Below, piece by piece: positions 10,231 to 18,827 of a stretch of 42,067 nt of DNA. The notes beneath the pieces are model-generated. The model was given only the letters and a program-made list of their open reading frames with translations. It was not told where the DNA came from and ran no database searches. Within the stretch, counting starts at the first letter, position 1. Each line of letters opens with the position of its first letter. The stretch comes from an uncultured Desulfobacteraceae bacterium (GTDB lineage: Bacteria > Desulfobacterota > Desulfobacteria > Desulfobacterales > Desulfobacteraceae): the NCBI GenBank assembly GCA_913041495.1, contig CAJWHT010000025.1, forward strand, positions 1 through 42,067. The letters are read 5' to 3'. A program made the position numbers and the translations under genes.

Positions 10231-12198
10231 ATGAAAAAGAGCCACCTTGACGAGAATCCGTCCGGATTAAATTTCCAGGAATACCTTGATGTAATTGTTA
10301 ATTTCGGTTCGTCCCTCAAGTCAGAAGACATCGTCCGGGAGGGGGATATCCCCAAGGTTTACGAGGCGACCCTGTCCGCTCTGGACCGGCTCATCGGATT
10401 CAAGGCCGGGGCAGTGGCGCTGTTCGACGATGTCCTGCTCAACTGTGATCTCTCGTTTTATTCGCCAAAAGATCAAAAAGAACGCCTGGCCATGGAGATG
10501 GAGCATCTCATAGAAAAGGGTGTTTTTGCCTGGGTCCTGCAAAACAATAGATGGACCTGTGTCCCTTCGGGCGCCGGCACGGGCAAGGTGATGATCAGTA
10601 CCCTGTCCACACGGACAAAAACCCTAGGGGTGTTCATCGCCGTTGTTGAGGCCGAGGATATCGCCGACATTCACCTTAAAATTGTTTCCATCATTCTGTC
10701 TATCTGCGCCAACACCATAGAAAATATATCCCTTTATGAGGAGATTAAATCCCATAACCGGAATCTGGAAAAAACGGTTGAACAGCGTACCATCGAGCTT
10801 GAAAAGGCCCTGACAAAAGCAAATGTGGCCAATACGGCCAAGACCGAGTTCCTGGCCAATATCAGCCATGAGCTGTTGACCCCGATGAACGGAATTGCGG
10901 GGCTTGCCCAGCTTCTCGGGAAGAGCGAGCTTAACGGCTTCCAGAAGGATTCCATAAAGAAAATCAACGCCCTGACAAGCCATTTAAAGAATATGATCAG
11001 GGATATTCTTGAGTTCTCTCAAAAAGGGGGCGCATACCGGGACGCCCGTAAAAAGGTATTTAATCCCGCCGGTGTAATGGATGAGTTATTTCAGGCGCTT
11101 TTTCCCCGCGCCCGTAAAAAGGGTATTGGCTTCACCATTGAAAGTGAGGGGACGATACCCGGGAAACTGATCGGTATTCCGGAACATCTGAGAAAAACAG
11201 TATTCCATCTGACGGATAACGCATTGAAATTCACCGATGAGGGAGAGGTGACAATTTCTGTGGTGCGGCTTCCCCACCCGTCTTCAGGGAAAGTCCGCCT
11301 TGAATTTCGTGTGCAAGATACCGGTATCGGTATGTCTGAAGAGCATCTGGAAGCGCTCTTTACTCCGTTTCACCAGGCAGATGGGTCCGCGGCCAGAAAA
11401 TATGAAGGTATCGGGTTGAGCCTGCCGCTGTGCCGGAAACTGGTGGAACAGATGGGCGGACAAATCCAGGTGGCCAGTGAGCCGGGAAAGGGCAGCCGGT
11501 TTTCTTTTACCGCCCTGTTCGGCGTGGTGGCGGGAAGCGAGGACATCCGGCTCATTTTTCCCGGCGGTGACGATTTAGGTGACACAGCCTCCCTCCTTGA
11601 CAGGCTATACGGATTTGATCTTTCCGTGGGCCTTGAAAATGCCGGAATGGATGAGCGCCAGTATTTTGATTTTATCCTCAGGTTCTGCCATGAATACGGA
11701 GATGCCGCCGAAAAGGTGGTGGATATCATCAATAAGGGGCATCTCACACGGGGAAAGAAGTACATTGTCAATTTCATCGGTGTCTGCGGCACCCTGGGGG
11801 CCCTCAACCTGTGCCGGATTGCCAAAGGCATTGAGAAAGGATTCCGGCACACGGATTCGGAAAATTTCAAGGGACTGATACAGGAATTTGAACGTGAATG
11901 CCAGATCGTGTTTAACGCCATCAAAGCCGTCAAGCCTGCAGATGACGTCGCTGTTGAAAAACGAGGCAAAACGGCCGGACAGGATGTGGCCCGAATCAAA
12001 AACATATTAACCCGCATAGAAGCTGCGGTGGCGGAAAATACGATTATCGATGAAACCCTGGTGCCTGCCCTGATTGAACACACAAAAGCGCCAATGCTCC
12101 GTCAAAAAGTAAAAGAACTGGAATCGGCCGTTTCCCGGTTTGACTACCCTGCCGCAGCCACTGTGATCAGGGACATATTCAATGACCTGGAAGAATGA
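10231..12198 (+). CDS. Histidine kinase with degenerate HPt domain
   Basis: A 655-residue soluble kinase. Residues ~15-170 look like a divergent GAF-type sensor, followed by a coiled coil (SLYEEIKSHNRNLEKTVEQR), HisKA with His213 in NISHELLTPMN, and an HATPase with Asn330, DTGIGM and a slightly altered G2 box (YEGIGLSLPL where YGGSGLGL is usual). There is no receiver. A C-terminal HPt-like helical domain (~455-565) has YIVNFIGVCGTLGA where the first kinase has [15 protein letters not shown]: the phosphoryl-accepting His is Asn514 and one residue of the following turn is absent. Its last ~70 residues match the tail of the first kinase in style. It may autophosphorylate and donate to receivers of its operon partners, with the HPt acting only in binding (inference). 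Confidence 0.88.
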   Translation: MKKSHLDENPSGLNFQEYLDVIVNFGSSLKSEDIVREGDIPKVYEATLSALDRLIGFKAGAVALFDDVLLNCDLSFYSPKDQKERLAMEMEHLIEKGVFAWVLQNNRWTCVPSGAGTGKVMISTLSTRTKTLGVFIAVVEAEDIADIHLKIVSIILSICANTIENISLYEEIKSHNRNLEKTVEQRTIELEKALTKANVANTAKTEFLANISHELLTPMNGIAGLAQLLGKSELNGFQKDSIKKINALTSHLKNMIRDILEFSQKGGAYRDARKKVFNPAGVMDELFQALFPRARKKGIGFTIESEGTIPGKLIGIPEHLRKTVFHLTDNALKFTDEGEVTISVVRLPHPSSGKVRLEFRVQDTGIGMSEEHLEALFTPFHQADGSAARKYEGIGLSLPLCRKLVEQMGGQIQVASEPGKGSRFSFTALFGVVAGSEDIRLIFPGGDDLGDTASLLDRLYGFDLSVGLENAGMDERQYFDFILRFCHEYGDAAEKVVDIINKGHLTRGKKYIVNFIGVCGTLGALNLCRIAKGIEKGFRHTDSENFKGLIQEFERECQIVFNAIKAVKPADDVAVEKRGKTAGQDVARIKNILTRIEAAVAENTIIDETLVPALIEHTKAPMLRQKVKELESAVSRFDYPAAATVIRDIFNDLEE

Positions 12199-12203
12199 GA
12201 TGT

Positions 12204-12226
12204 GCCAGGGGGCCTGGCTTTATTTT
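12204..12226 (+). terminator. Rho-independent terminator of the signalling operon
   Basis: GCCAGG (12204-12209) and CCTGGC (12213-12218) form a perfect six-pair stem with a GGG loop, followed by TTTATTTT. It lies directly after the second kinase and ahead of the convergent fapA-like gene. Confidence 0.75.
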
Positions 12227-12253
12227 CCCTGGGCGGCTTTGGGGGATAAGGGG

Positions 12254-14014
12254 TTACAGCTCGACAATCTGAAACCCTTGGTTGGGGGTGAACCGTCCCT
12301 GGTATTTGACCGGGGTATCGGATTCTTTTTTGGATTCCATAAAAACAGCAGGGGTTTCTGAATCCTCTTTTTCGCTGGCCGGTGTAAAAATTCTGAGGGT
12401 GCCGGCCCGCCTGAGCCACCCTTCGACTTCCAGGGTCATCAGGGTCATTTGCTTTTCGATTTCTTTGATTCTGACCCCGATGTTTCTGTCCTTAGCTTCG
12501 GCTGCTTTTTCCAGTTCCGGCATTTTTTTCAAGGTGTCCAGAAGTTTTTTTATGGACATGACCTCTTTGGTGTTCATGGTCTGGGAAATGGTGTCCAGAT
12601 CCTTGTACATGACATCGTAATCCATGGTTTGGGCTGCCATGATGAAGCTTTTCATATCATCCCGGAGCAGGGGATTGGTTTTCAGGATTTTTGACAGCTG
12701 CCGGATATTGTTGTGAAGGGCTTCGGTCATCTCTTTTTCTTTGGCTTTTCGTTCCAGCTTTTCCTCGGCCAGTTTTTTCCTGTCCTCGGATAAGGCTTTT
12801 CTCTCATTAAACAGCCGGCTGCCGAACCGGATGGTATTATCACCGCAAAAGTAAATCCCCTTGATAGAGATGCGCTCGGCATCGATGACACTGCCCGAAA
12901 GGATCCCCCTGGACTTTTCGAAGATAAACTCCACCCCATCGGCCCGGGTGTCCACCATTTCATCCGCCAGGGTGATTCTGCCTTTCTGGGACGTGATGCG
13001 GGATTGTCTGGCCAGGTGGGCAATGACATCCTTTCGTGCGACAATCCGGCTATCCGGATGGGACATGGTGATCTTGGCATGGCTGTCCGTTTCCACGGTA
13101 CCGCCTTCCAGTTCCCCCACCTCAACGGTCCCCCTGGCCCTGATGCTGAAACCGGAGCAGATGGTATCAATCTTCATGCTGATGGGGCAGATGAAATTGG
13201 TGCCGATGTTGCCGGTGGAATAATCTATCCGCCGGATATCCAGTGCATCTCGTATTTCTATTTTTCTGACTTTTCCATTGGCCAGACTCAAGAGCACCAC
13301 ACCGGTTCTGGCGGCCCTTAAAAAGTATCCCCGGCTTTTGCCGCCGGTTTTCTGGCTTTCCACGATGTCCACCCCATCCCTTGTGGCAACGTCCATGGGC
13401 AGTGCCTGGGGGACATGGATCACCTTGCCGTCGTACTGGATACCCGGTTTCCCCTGTACTTCCGGCGTGATAAAAAAGAGGTTGTCCCCCTTTTTTACGA
13501 TGGGGTATTTATTGATCTCCCTGAAATCTATTTTACCGTCATCACTTACCGCCCCGGGGCAGCGTTTGTAATCAAAAAAGGCCTTTCCGATTTCCGCGTC
13601 CCGGCTGGGCACCGGGGGAACCCCTTTGATTTCAACCGCTAAAAGGTCCCGGGTAACCAGAACGCGCATGAAAACCGCCAGGTGGGCCAGGTCCGGATTC
13701 CCCATACTGGAAAGATTCAGCAGTTGCTTTTGTATCTTTAGCTCTTCGCCGTCCGGGATTTTCCTGACCAAAAGCTTTCGGATCAGCAAGGGTATTTTCG
13801 GGGAGTTCAGATTGATCCGGGGGAAGAGCTGGCCCAGGGCTTTGACGATAACCTGGTCCGGGGTTTTTGTCCGGTCCACCTGGAATCTGACGATGACGGG
13901 ATTTGCCTGTTTGGATATCTCCTGGAACAGGTTGCTTTCAAGAATATCGGCCTTGTCCTGGGTACGGTCCCGGTCACTGGATTGGGCCGGCGGGGATGGG
14001 GTCTGTTCAGCCAT
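12254..14014 (-). CDS. FapA family (DUF342) protein
   Basis: A 586-residue protein. The central part (roughly residues 165-400) has the features of the FapA/DUF342 family: a VKKGDNLFFITPEVQGKPG segment, then a long right-handed beta-helix-like region rich in Gly and Val (GTVEVGELEGGTVETDSHA and following repeats), then a C-terminal coiled coil rich in Lys and Glu (~410-540). Members of this family in other bacteria affect cell-surface or motility processes, but the mechanism is unsettled, so no precise function is given. The N-terminal ~150 residues have no family I can name. It faces the signalling operon end to end and diverges from the S1 gene. Confidence 0.8.
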   Translation of the reverse strand: MAEQTPSPPAQSSDRDRTQDKADILESNLFQEISKQANPVIVRFQVDRTKTPDQVIVKALGQLFPRINLNSPKIPLLIRKLLVRKIPDGEELKIQKQLLNLSSMGNPDLAHLAVFMRVLVTRDLLAVEIKGVPPVPSRDAEIGKAFFDYKRCPGAVSDDGKIDFREINKYPIVKKGDNLFFITPEVQGKPGIQYDGKVIHVPQALPMDVATRDGVDIVESQKTGGKSRGYFLRAARTGVVLLSLANGKVRKIEIRDALDIRRIDYSTGNIGTNFICPISMKIDTICSGFSIRARGTVEVGELEGGTVETDSHAKITMSHPDSRIVARKDVIAHLARQSRITSQKGRITLADEMVDTRADGVEFIFEKSRGILSGSVIDAERISIKGIYFCGDNTIRFGSRLFNERKALSEDRKKLAEEKLERKAKEKEMTEALHNNIRQLSKILKTNPLLRDDMKSFIMAAQTMDYDVMYKDLDTISQTMNTKEVMSIKKLLDTLKKMPELEKAAEAKDRNIGVRIKEIEKQMTLMTLEVEGWLRRAGTLRIFTPASEKEDSETPAVFMESKKESDTPVKYQGRFTPNQGFQIVEL

Positions 14015-14255
14015 GTGAATTCCTTGTTTCAGGATACCGTTGCGCTTTTTTACTTACATTTTAATCGGCGTAACCCTGAAAATCCTTTAAAACCACTCTT
14101 TTTATCCTACAACTCTACTACTTTGGTAGGAAACATGCAAAAGTCTTTTTGTAAAATCCGATCTTTTCACTTTACAGGGGCAGGCTGAACGTATAGTAGA
14201 CACTGGAACAGCTTTATAATAATTGCGGGCATCTGACAGGCCCGGGAGAAGAAAA

Positions 14256-15716
14256 ATGACTGACGAATTCAAAGACATGGACGACCAGGGTGCCCAGGAG
14301 ATGAGTTTTGAGGAATTGTTTGAGTCCTATGATGCGGACATCAACAAGGAACTCAAGCAGGGGGACATGGTTGAGGGAACCATCATCTCCATCGGCAGAA
14401 CCTCCGTATATGTGGATACGGGCACAAAGAGCGACGGCGTGGTGGATAAGGCCGAGCTGGTTGATGAGAACGGAGAATTCCCCTTTGCGGTGAATGACAA
14501 GATCAAGCTTTACGTGGTCTCCATGAGTGAGAGTGAAGTCATCCTGTCAAAGGCCATTTCCGGTGCAGGTATGGCAACGATGATCGAAGACGCCTATCGC
14601 AGCCGGACGCCGGTGGAAGGCAAGGTAACCGAATCCATCAAAGGCGGTTTTTCCGTCGATATCCTCGGCAAAAGGGCCTTTTGTCCGGTGAGCCAGATGG
14701 ACGTCCGGTATGTGGAAACCCCTGAGGACTACGTGGGAGGGACCCACCATTTTTTGATCACCCGGTTTGAAGAAAAGGGCCGCAACATCGTTATCTCCCG
14801 CAGGGAACTGCTTGCCGAACAGATCAAGGAGCAGCGGGAGGCATTCATGAAAACCGTGGCCGAGGGCGACGTACTCCAGGGACGGGTGACCAAGCTGATG
14901 TCCTACGGTGCATTTGTAGAACTGACACCGGGTGTTGAAGGCATGGTGCATATCTCAGAGCTGAGCTGGTCCCGGGTTGAGAAACCTGCGGAAGTGGTCC
15001 GTGTCGATGATATTCTTGCGGTGAAGGTGCTGAAAATTGAAAAGCCCGAGAGCGACAACCCCAAGATTTCCCTTTCCGTCAAGCAGACCGCGGGAGATCC
15101 CTGGGATAACATGGGAAGTACATTCAAAGCCGGTGACCAGGTGACCGGCAAGGTGGTCCGCCTGGCCAACTTCGGTGCCTTTGTGGAGATCGCCCCCGGG
15201 GTGGACGGCCTGGTTCATATTTCCGAGATGAGTCATGTGAAACGGGTGCTCCGTCCTGAAGACGAAGTCTCCGAAGGGGAAATGGTCCAGGTGGTCATCA
15301 AAGCCATTGACATGGACAGCAAGCGGATTTCACTGAGCATGAAAGATGCGGCAGGTGATCCCTGGACAGGCGTTACCGCTAAATATGCCCCGGGCACGGT
15401 ATTGGAAGGGACCTTGGAGAAAAAGGAAGGGTTCGGCCTTTTTATCCGGCTGGAACCGGGAATCACAGGGCTTATGCCCATGTCCAATATCCGCCAGTCC
15501 GAATCCGGCGCCAAATACGAAGCCATGAAGCCCGGTGATACCGCCGAAATCCTGGTGCAGGAGGTGGACGAAGAAAAACGCCGGATTACCCTGGCAGCAC
15601 CGGACCAGAAAGATTCCGGAAACTGGAAGCAGTTTGCCTCAAAGCAACAATCCAAGTCTCTGGGGACCATGGAAAGCGTATTTCTGGAAGCCATGGCCAA
15701 AAAGAATAAAAAATAG
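14256..15716 (+). CDS. S1 RNA-binding protein, five S1 repeats (ribosomal S1-like)
   Basis: A 486-residue protein with five S1 motifs at about residues 35-100, 117-183, 203-275, 292-363 and 379-447. Repeats three and four are the best (SYGAFVELTPGVEGMVHISE and NFGAFVEIAPGVDGLVHISE). Ribosomal protein S1 of Enterobacteria has six repeats, and many deltaproteobacteria carry extra S1-like proteins, so this is either the main S1 or a paralogue that binds mRNA. The ATG at 14256 has GGGAGAAG upstream; an upstream TTG at 14223 is in frame but has no ribosome binding site. A TATAAT at 14215-14220 would give a start of transcription near 14226, but no good -35 accompanies it. Confidence 0.88.
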   Translation: MTDEFKDMDDQGAQEMSFEELFESYDADINKELKQGDMVEGTIISIGRTSVYVDTGTKSDGVVDKAELVDENGEFPFAVNDKIKLYVVSMSESEVILSKAISGAGMATMIEDAYRSRTPVEGKVTESIKGGFSVDILGKRAFCPVSQMDVRYVETPEDYVGGTHHFLITRFEEKGRNIVISRRELLAEQIKEQREAFMKTVAEGDVLQGRVTKLMSYGAFVELTPGVEGMVHISELSWSRVEKPAEVVRVDDILAVKVLKIEKPESDNPKISLSVKQTAGDPWDNMGSTFKAGDQVTGKVVRLANFGAFVEIAPGVDGLVHISEMSHVKRVLRPEDEVSEGEMVQVVIKAIDMDSKRISLSMKDAAGDPWTGVTAKYAPGTVLEGTLEKKEGFGLFIRLEPGITGLMPMSNIRQSESGAKYEAMKPGDTAEILVQEVDEEKRRITLAAPDQKDSGNWKQFASKQQSKSLGTMESVFLEAMAKKNKK

Positions 15717-15753
15717 GCGATAGACGCGCAGAAGCGCTCAACGCCTCTGCTTT

Positions 15754-15797
15754 AAGCCCCTTTGCTGCCAGCCTGCCGGTATCAAGGGGGCTTTTTT
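15754..15797 (+). terminator. Rho-independent terminator after the S1 gene
   Basis: AAGCCCCTT (15754-15762) pairs with AAGGGGGCTT (15784-15793) across a loop of about 21 bases, and six T's follow on the plus strand. The T run abuts the stop codon of the converging M55 peptidase gene at 15796. Confidence 0.75.
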
Positions 15798-16710
15798 ATT
15801 GGGTCCTTCTTTTTGCCAGGTACAACCCGGCCCGGCCCATGAGGTGATAGGCCGGGAGAAGTACCGGGATCATCCGTTCAGTCAGAGGAGACAGGAATAC
15901 CAGCCGGCTCAGCTCCTGAAACAGGGCCTCATAATCCCGGACCTCAAGGTAGATATTGGCACCGTGACTCGGATAGCCCCAGCGTCGTGCAAGCCGTGTG
16001 GCCATGGATTTGCCTCCGGCCATGGTTACCACGGCCTCAAAGGGCCCCCTTGGATTGTAGCGGGTATTGCAGGGCTGGGACTTCGCGTTATGCAACGCAT
16101 TGACGGCGGCATCGGCCAGTTGTCTTCTCCACTTATTTTCACAAAAATCCGGATGCCACTTGTCGATGGCAAAGGTGGGCACATCAGGCATGGCTATCCG
16201 GGTGTGGGTGCAGGCGTCGGGGCAGCCGGAAAAAAAGAGTGGCGGAATATTGAACCTGGAGAGGGCTGCCGAAAAAAGCTGGACTTCGGATACGAGGTGG
16301 CCGTTGATCCGGACTGCGGCGATTCTGGAGGTCAGGGTGTGTGGCAGAAAACCTGGCCAGCCGGAGGGGGCATGCATACCGATCATCATCACCCCGTCAA
16401 ATCCTTTGGGGCCGCCGAGCCCGGGTACCGGTCCCCGGGCATATCCCTGGTTCAGGATAACATCCGGGTTCAGATGTTCCCTAAATATATTGAAAGCGGT
16501 TCTATGGAAGTCCTGGACAACCACCTGGCCGGCACCGGCCTCAAGGAGTGCCGTAGCCAGGGTATTGACATCCCGAGTCATTCCCTGGCAGGCCCGGGGC
16601 CAGCCCTTGCCCATGAACTTTGCCGCTGACCGGGTGGTGCACCGGGAGCTTCCCTCGATATCCGCAATAACGAAAATGCGTTTCCTGCGGTTTGATCTGA
16701 CGGCTGTCAT
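15796..16710 (-). CDS. M55 family D-aminopeptidase (DppA-like)
   Basis: A 304-residue zinc peptidase of the DppA family, which release N-terminal D-amino acids, for example from peptidoglycan-derived peptides. The metal-ligand pattern is visible: ADIEG near residue 16 (Asp and Glu), QDFHRT (His), IGMHAPSG (His) and INGHLVSEV (Glu). The protein has no signal peptide. The C-terminal 40 residues (RMIPVLLPAYHLMGRAGLYLA) are more hydrophobic than usual. It stands alone between the S1 gene and the toxin-antitoxin group, transcribed opposite to both. The family call is firm; the natural substrate is unknown. Confidence 0.85.
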   Translation of the reverse strand: MTAVRSNRRKRIFVIADIEGSSRCTTRSAAKFMGKGWPRACQGMTRDVNTLATALLEAGAGQVVVQDFHRTAFNIFREHLNPDVILNQGYARGPVPGLGGPKGFDGVMMIGMHAPSGWPGFLPHTLTSRIAAVRINGHLVSEVQLFSAALSRFNIPPLFFSGCPDACTHTRIAMPDVPTFAIDKWHPDFCENKWRRQLADAAVNALHNAKSQPCNTRYNPRGPFEAVVTMAGGKSMATRLARRWGYPSHGANIYLEVRDYEALFQELSRLVFLSPLTERMIPVLLPAYHLMGRAGLYLAKRRTQ

Positions 16711-16848
16711 TCCTTTAATTACCGCCGGTGCAGGGAATTGCTGCTAAATGTCTCAATTTTGGTTTTACCCCTTTCCAATCCGGTCCCAAGTCTGCTATCC
16801 TGCCACAAAATAAAAGACTGAACAAGAAAAACCGCCTGAGTGGAGCCC

Positions 16849-17238
16849 ATGGACAAGAAGTGGCAAATCCTTTTTTGTGATGAAACTGAAACCGCCTGTC
16901 CGGTAACGGAATTTATTAATGACTGTGCGCCTGCACACCAGGTCAAGGTGCTGCGGATCCTTTCCCTCCTGGAGGAGAAGGGCCCTGTTTTGCCCAGGCC
17001 CTATGCAGACATCCTTTACAACGGGATTCATGAACTCAGGGTGAGCCTGGCCCGGGATCAGGTGCGGATTCTTTATTTTTTCTGCTACGAACGGTTCATT
17101 GTGCTGTATCATGTCTTTTTTAAAACCACCCGCAGGGTACCGGACAAGTATGTGGCCCAAGTGGCGGCGTACCGGGAAACCTTTTTGGAAAAGACGTCCA
17201 GAAAAGAACTTGAAAGGCAGGCCCTTGCTGTTTTTTAA
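16849..17238 (+). CDS. HigB/Gp49-like toxin, RelE superfamily
   Basis: A 129-residue basic protein of the phage Gp49/HigB type, which are mRNA interferases that cut translated mRNA at the ribosome. Typical features are FINDCAPAHQVKVLRILSLLEEKG, LYNGIHELRVSLARDQVRILYF (shortened here to the core ELRV...RILYF) and VLYHVFFKTTRRVP with Lys and Arg near the end. The ATG at 16849 has GTGGAG only a few bases ahead; a GTG at 16840 is an alternative. A TGCTATCCT extended -10 at 16793-16801 could be its promoter. It overlaps the following antitoxin-like gene by 14 bases, the toxin-first order usual for higBA. Confidence 0.8.
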   Translation: MDKKWQILFCDETETACPVTEFINDCAPAHQVKVLRILSLLEEKGPVLPRPYADILYNGIHELRVSLARDQVRILYFFCYERFIVLYHVFFKTTRRVPDKYVAQVAAYRETFLEKTSRKELERQALAVF

Positions 17239-17554
17239 GGATATAAAACAGGAAAAGCTGGATGATCCGGATTTCAGGGACTATTACCACAGGGAATGCC
17301 ACATCTGTGACACCACCATGTCTGTGGTGGGGCGGTTTCTCAAGATGGGTGACAGGTTGCCGGAAGTGCTCAAGGCGCTTGATATTCCGGTTGAAGCCTT
17401 TGACGCGCTTAAAGACGGTGACCACTGTGATCCGCACATGGTTGCCAGACTCTGTGATCGGGTGGGAATGGATGGCCGGCGTGTCCTTGGCCAGTGTCCC
17501 AGGGCCGCTGAGACCGGCCGGAACCAAATGACCGAAAAAGGGGAGAACCGGTAA
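17225..17554 (+). CDS. Divergent HigA-like antitoxin with Cys/His motif
   Basis: A 109-residue protein if translated from the TTG at 17225 (AAAGG about seven bases upstream); there is no ATG before residue ~30. It begins with KLDDPDFRDYYHREC, like the LxDPEFxxxY start of many HigA proteins. The helix-turn-helix part is hard to recognise (LPEVLKALDIPVEAF and PHMVARLCDRVGMDGRRVL). Unusually for the family it has CHIC at the N-terminal side and HCDPH in the middle, which together could bind zinc or another metal. Position directly after and overlapping the toxin is the main evidence for antitoxin function. Its stop overlaps the next ATG as TAATG. Confidence 0.6.
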   Translation: MLFFKDIKQEKLDDPDFRDYYHRECHICDTTMSVVGRFLKMGDRLPEVLKALDIPVEAFDALKDGDHCDPHMVARLCDRVGMDGRRVLGQCPRAAETGRNQMTEKGENR

Positions 17555-17934
17555 TGGAACAGGGAAACGAAACCATCCTTTTTGTGGATGATGAGGATTA
17601 CCTGGCAGAGGTCGGCAAAGAGATGCTGGAGGATTACGGGTATGTGGTTGACATTGAGACCGATCCCCTGGCGGCCATGGAGACATTTAAACAGAACCCG
17701 GACCGGTACGACCTTTTGATCACTGATTATACCATGCCCGGTATGACCGGAGATGAGTTGGTAGCGCAGCTCCATGCCATCACACCGGGACTGCCTGTCA
17801 TTCTTTGTTCCGGTATCCGGTTGACCCCGGAAATCACCGAAAAGACAAAGCTTTCCAGAGTCTTGCTGAAGCCCTTTGACATGGACGTTCTGCTGGAAAC
17901 CGTCCGGTCGGTCTTGGACGACGCTGCATCCTGA
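17554..17934 (+). CDS. Stand-alone receiver domain protein
   Basis: A 126-residue receiver with no output domain: acidic triad in FVDDED, phosphoacceptor Asp58 in LITDYTMPGMTG, Ser in CSG and Lys in LLKPFDMDVL. Such proteins pass phosphate between a kinase and an HPt or bind a partner when phosphorylated. The start is translationally coupled to the antitoxin-like gene upstream, so it is made together with the toxin pair. No kinase is adjacent; the nearest are the soluble kinases at 4903 and 10231. Confidence 0.88.
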   Translation: MEQGNETILFVDDEDYLAEVGKEMLEDYGYVVDIETDPLAAMETFKQNPDRYDLLITDYTMPGMTGDELVAQLHAITPGLPVILCSGIRLTPEITEKTKLSRVLLKPFDMDVLLETVRSVLDDAAS

Positions 17935-17944
17935 CCATCTGCCG

Positions 17945-18802
17945 ATGACATCTGACCCCCGACTTTTTGTGACTGATTTTGACGGCACCCTCCTGTCAGA
18001 TGATCGCCGGATACACCCCCGGGACCTTGATACGCTTGCCCGCCTCAAAGACAATGATATCATCACCGCCATCGCCACGGGCAGGAGCCTGTTTTCCTTT
18101 TACCGGGCCCTGAATCAGATGGGCCTTGATGCTGAACGGTTGCCGGTGGATTACTTAATTTTTTCCACGGGGGCCGGAATCACTTCCCTCGAAAGTGGCA
18201 ATCTTCTGCTTTCCCGGGATATCCCCACCTCCGGCATCAAAGAGATCTGCCGGTGCTTTGATGGGATGGGGTTTGATTATATGGTGCACAAGGCCATTCC
18301 GGATACCCCCTATTTCCTCTACCGGGAGAACGGGCTCAACCACAACCCGGACTTTTACCACAGGATCCGCCTGTACCCTGATTTCGGCCGTCCGCTGGAC
18401 GCTGAGCCTACCCTTTACGACCGGGCCACAGAGGTGCTGGCCATACTTCCCGGCGGTGTCCGCCCCGGGACGCTGGCAACCATTCAAGCTCATTTGGCGG
18501 GATTCAGTGTCATTCATGCCACATCACCGCTGGATCACCGTTCCGCCTGGATAGAGGTGTTCCATCCCGAAGTGTCAAAGAGCCGTTCCGTGGGCTGGCT
18601 GGCCCGCAGGCTTGGTATCCGGCAGGAGCAGGTGGTTGCCGTGGGAAACGACTATAATGACAGGGATCTTTTAGACTGGGCAGGACTGGGGTTTCTGGTG
18701 TCCAACGGGCCTGAGGATATGAAACGGGTTTTTGCGGCGGTGGCGGGCAATAACGATTGCGGGGTCAGTGATGCGGCCAGGGTGGCGGAACTGCTGAGCT
18801 AG
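17945..18802 (+). CDS. HAD superfamily (Cof-type) phosphatase
   Basis: A 285-residue HAD hydrolase. Motif I is VTDFDGTLLSDD (nucleophile and acid Asp), motif II is a Thr in AIATGRS, and motifs III/IV are Lys in SKSRSV and VAVGNDYNDRDLLDWAG. The segment between about residues 85 and 200 is a C2-type cap as in Cof/sugar-phosphatase proteins. These act on sugar phosphates or phosphorylated cofactors in the cytosol; the substrate cannot be read from the sequence. The ATG at 17945 lies 10 bases after the receiver gene, so it is probably the last gene of the same operon. Confidence 0.87.
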   Translation: MTSDPRLFVTDFDGTLLSDDRRIHPRDLDTLARLKDNDIITAIATGRSLFSFYRALNQMGLDAERLPVDYLIFSTGAGITSLESGNLLLSRDIPTSGIKEICRCFDGMGFDYMVHKAIPDTPYFLYRENGLNHNPDFYHRIRLYPDFGRPLDAEPTLYDRATEVLAILPGGVRPGTLATIQAHLAGFSVIHATSPLDHRSAWIEVFHPEVSKSRSVGWLARRLGIRQEQVVAVGNDYNDRDLLDWAGLGFLVSNGPEDMKRVFAAVAGNNDCGVSDAARVAELLS

Positions 18803-18827
18803 GGACCTTGGTGGAATTCAGACCGGG

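Noticed and set aside
15799-16629. 276-residue plus-strand ORF
   Set aside because: Antisense to the M55 peptidase, which has clear metal-site motifs; the plus frame has none.
17099-17224. ATG start of the antitoxin-like gene
   Set aside because: It would overlap the toxin gene by 140 bases and adds a Trp/Arg-rich, non-family-like segment.
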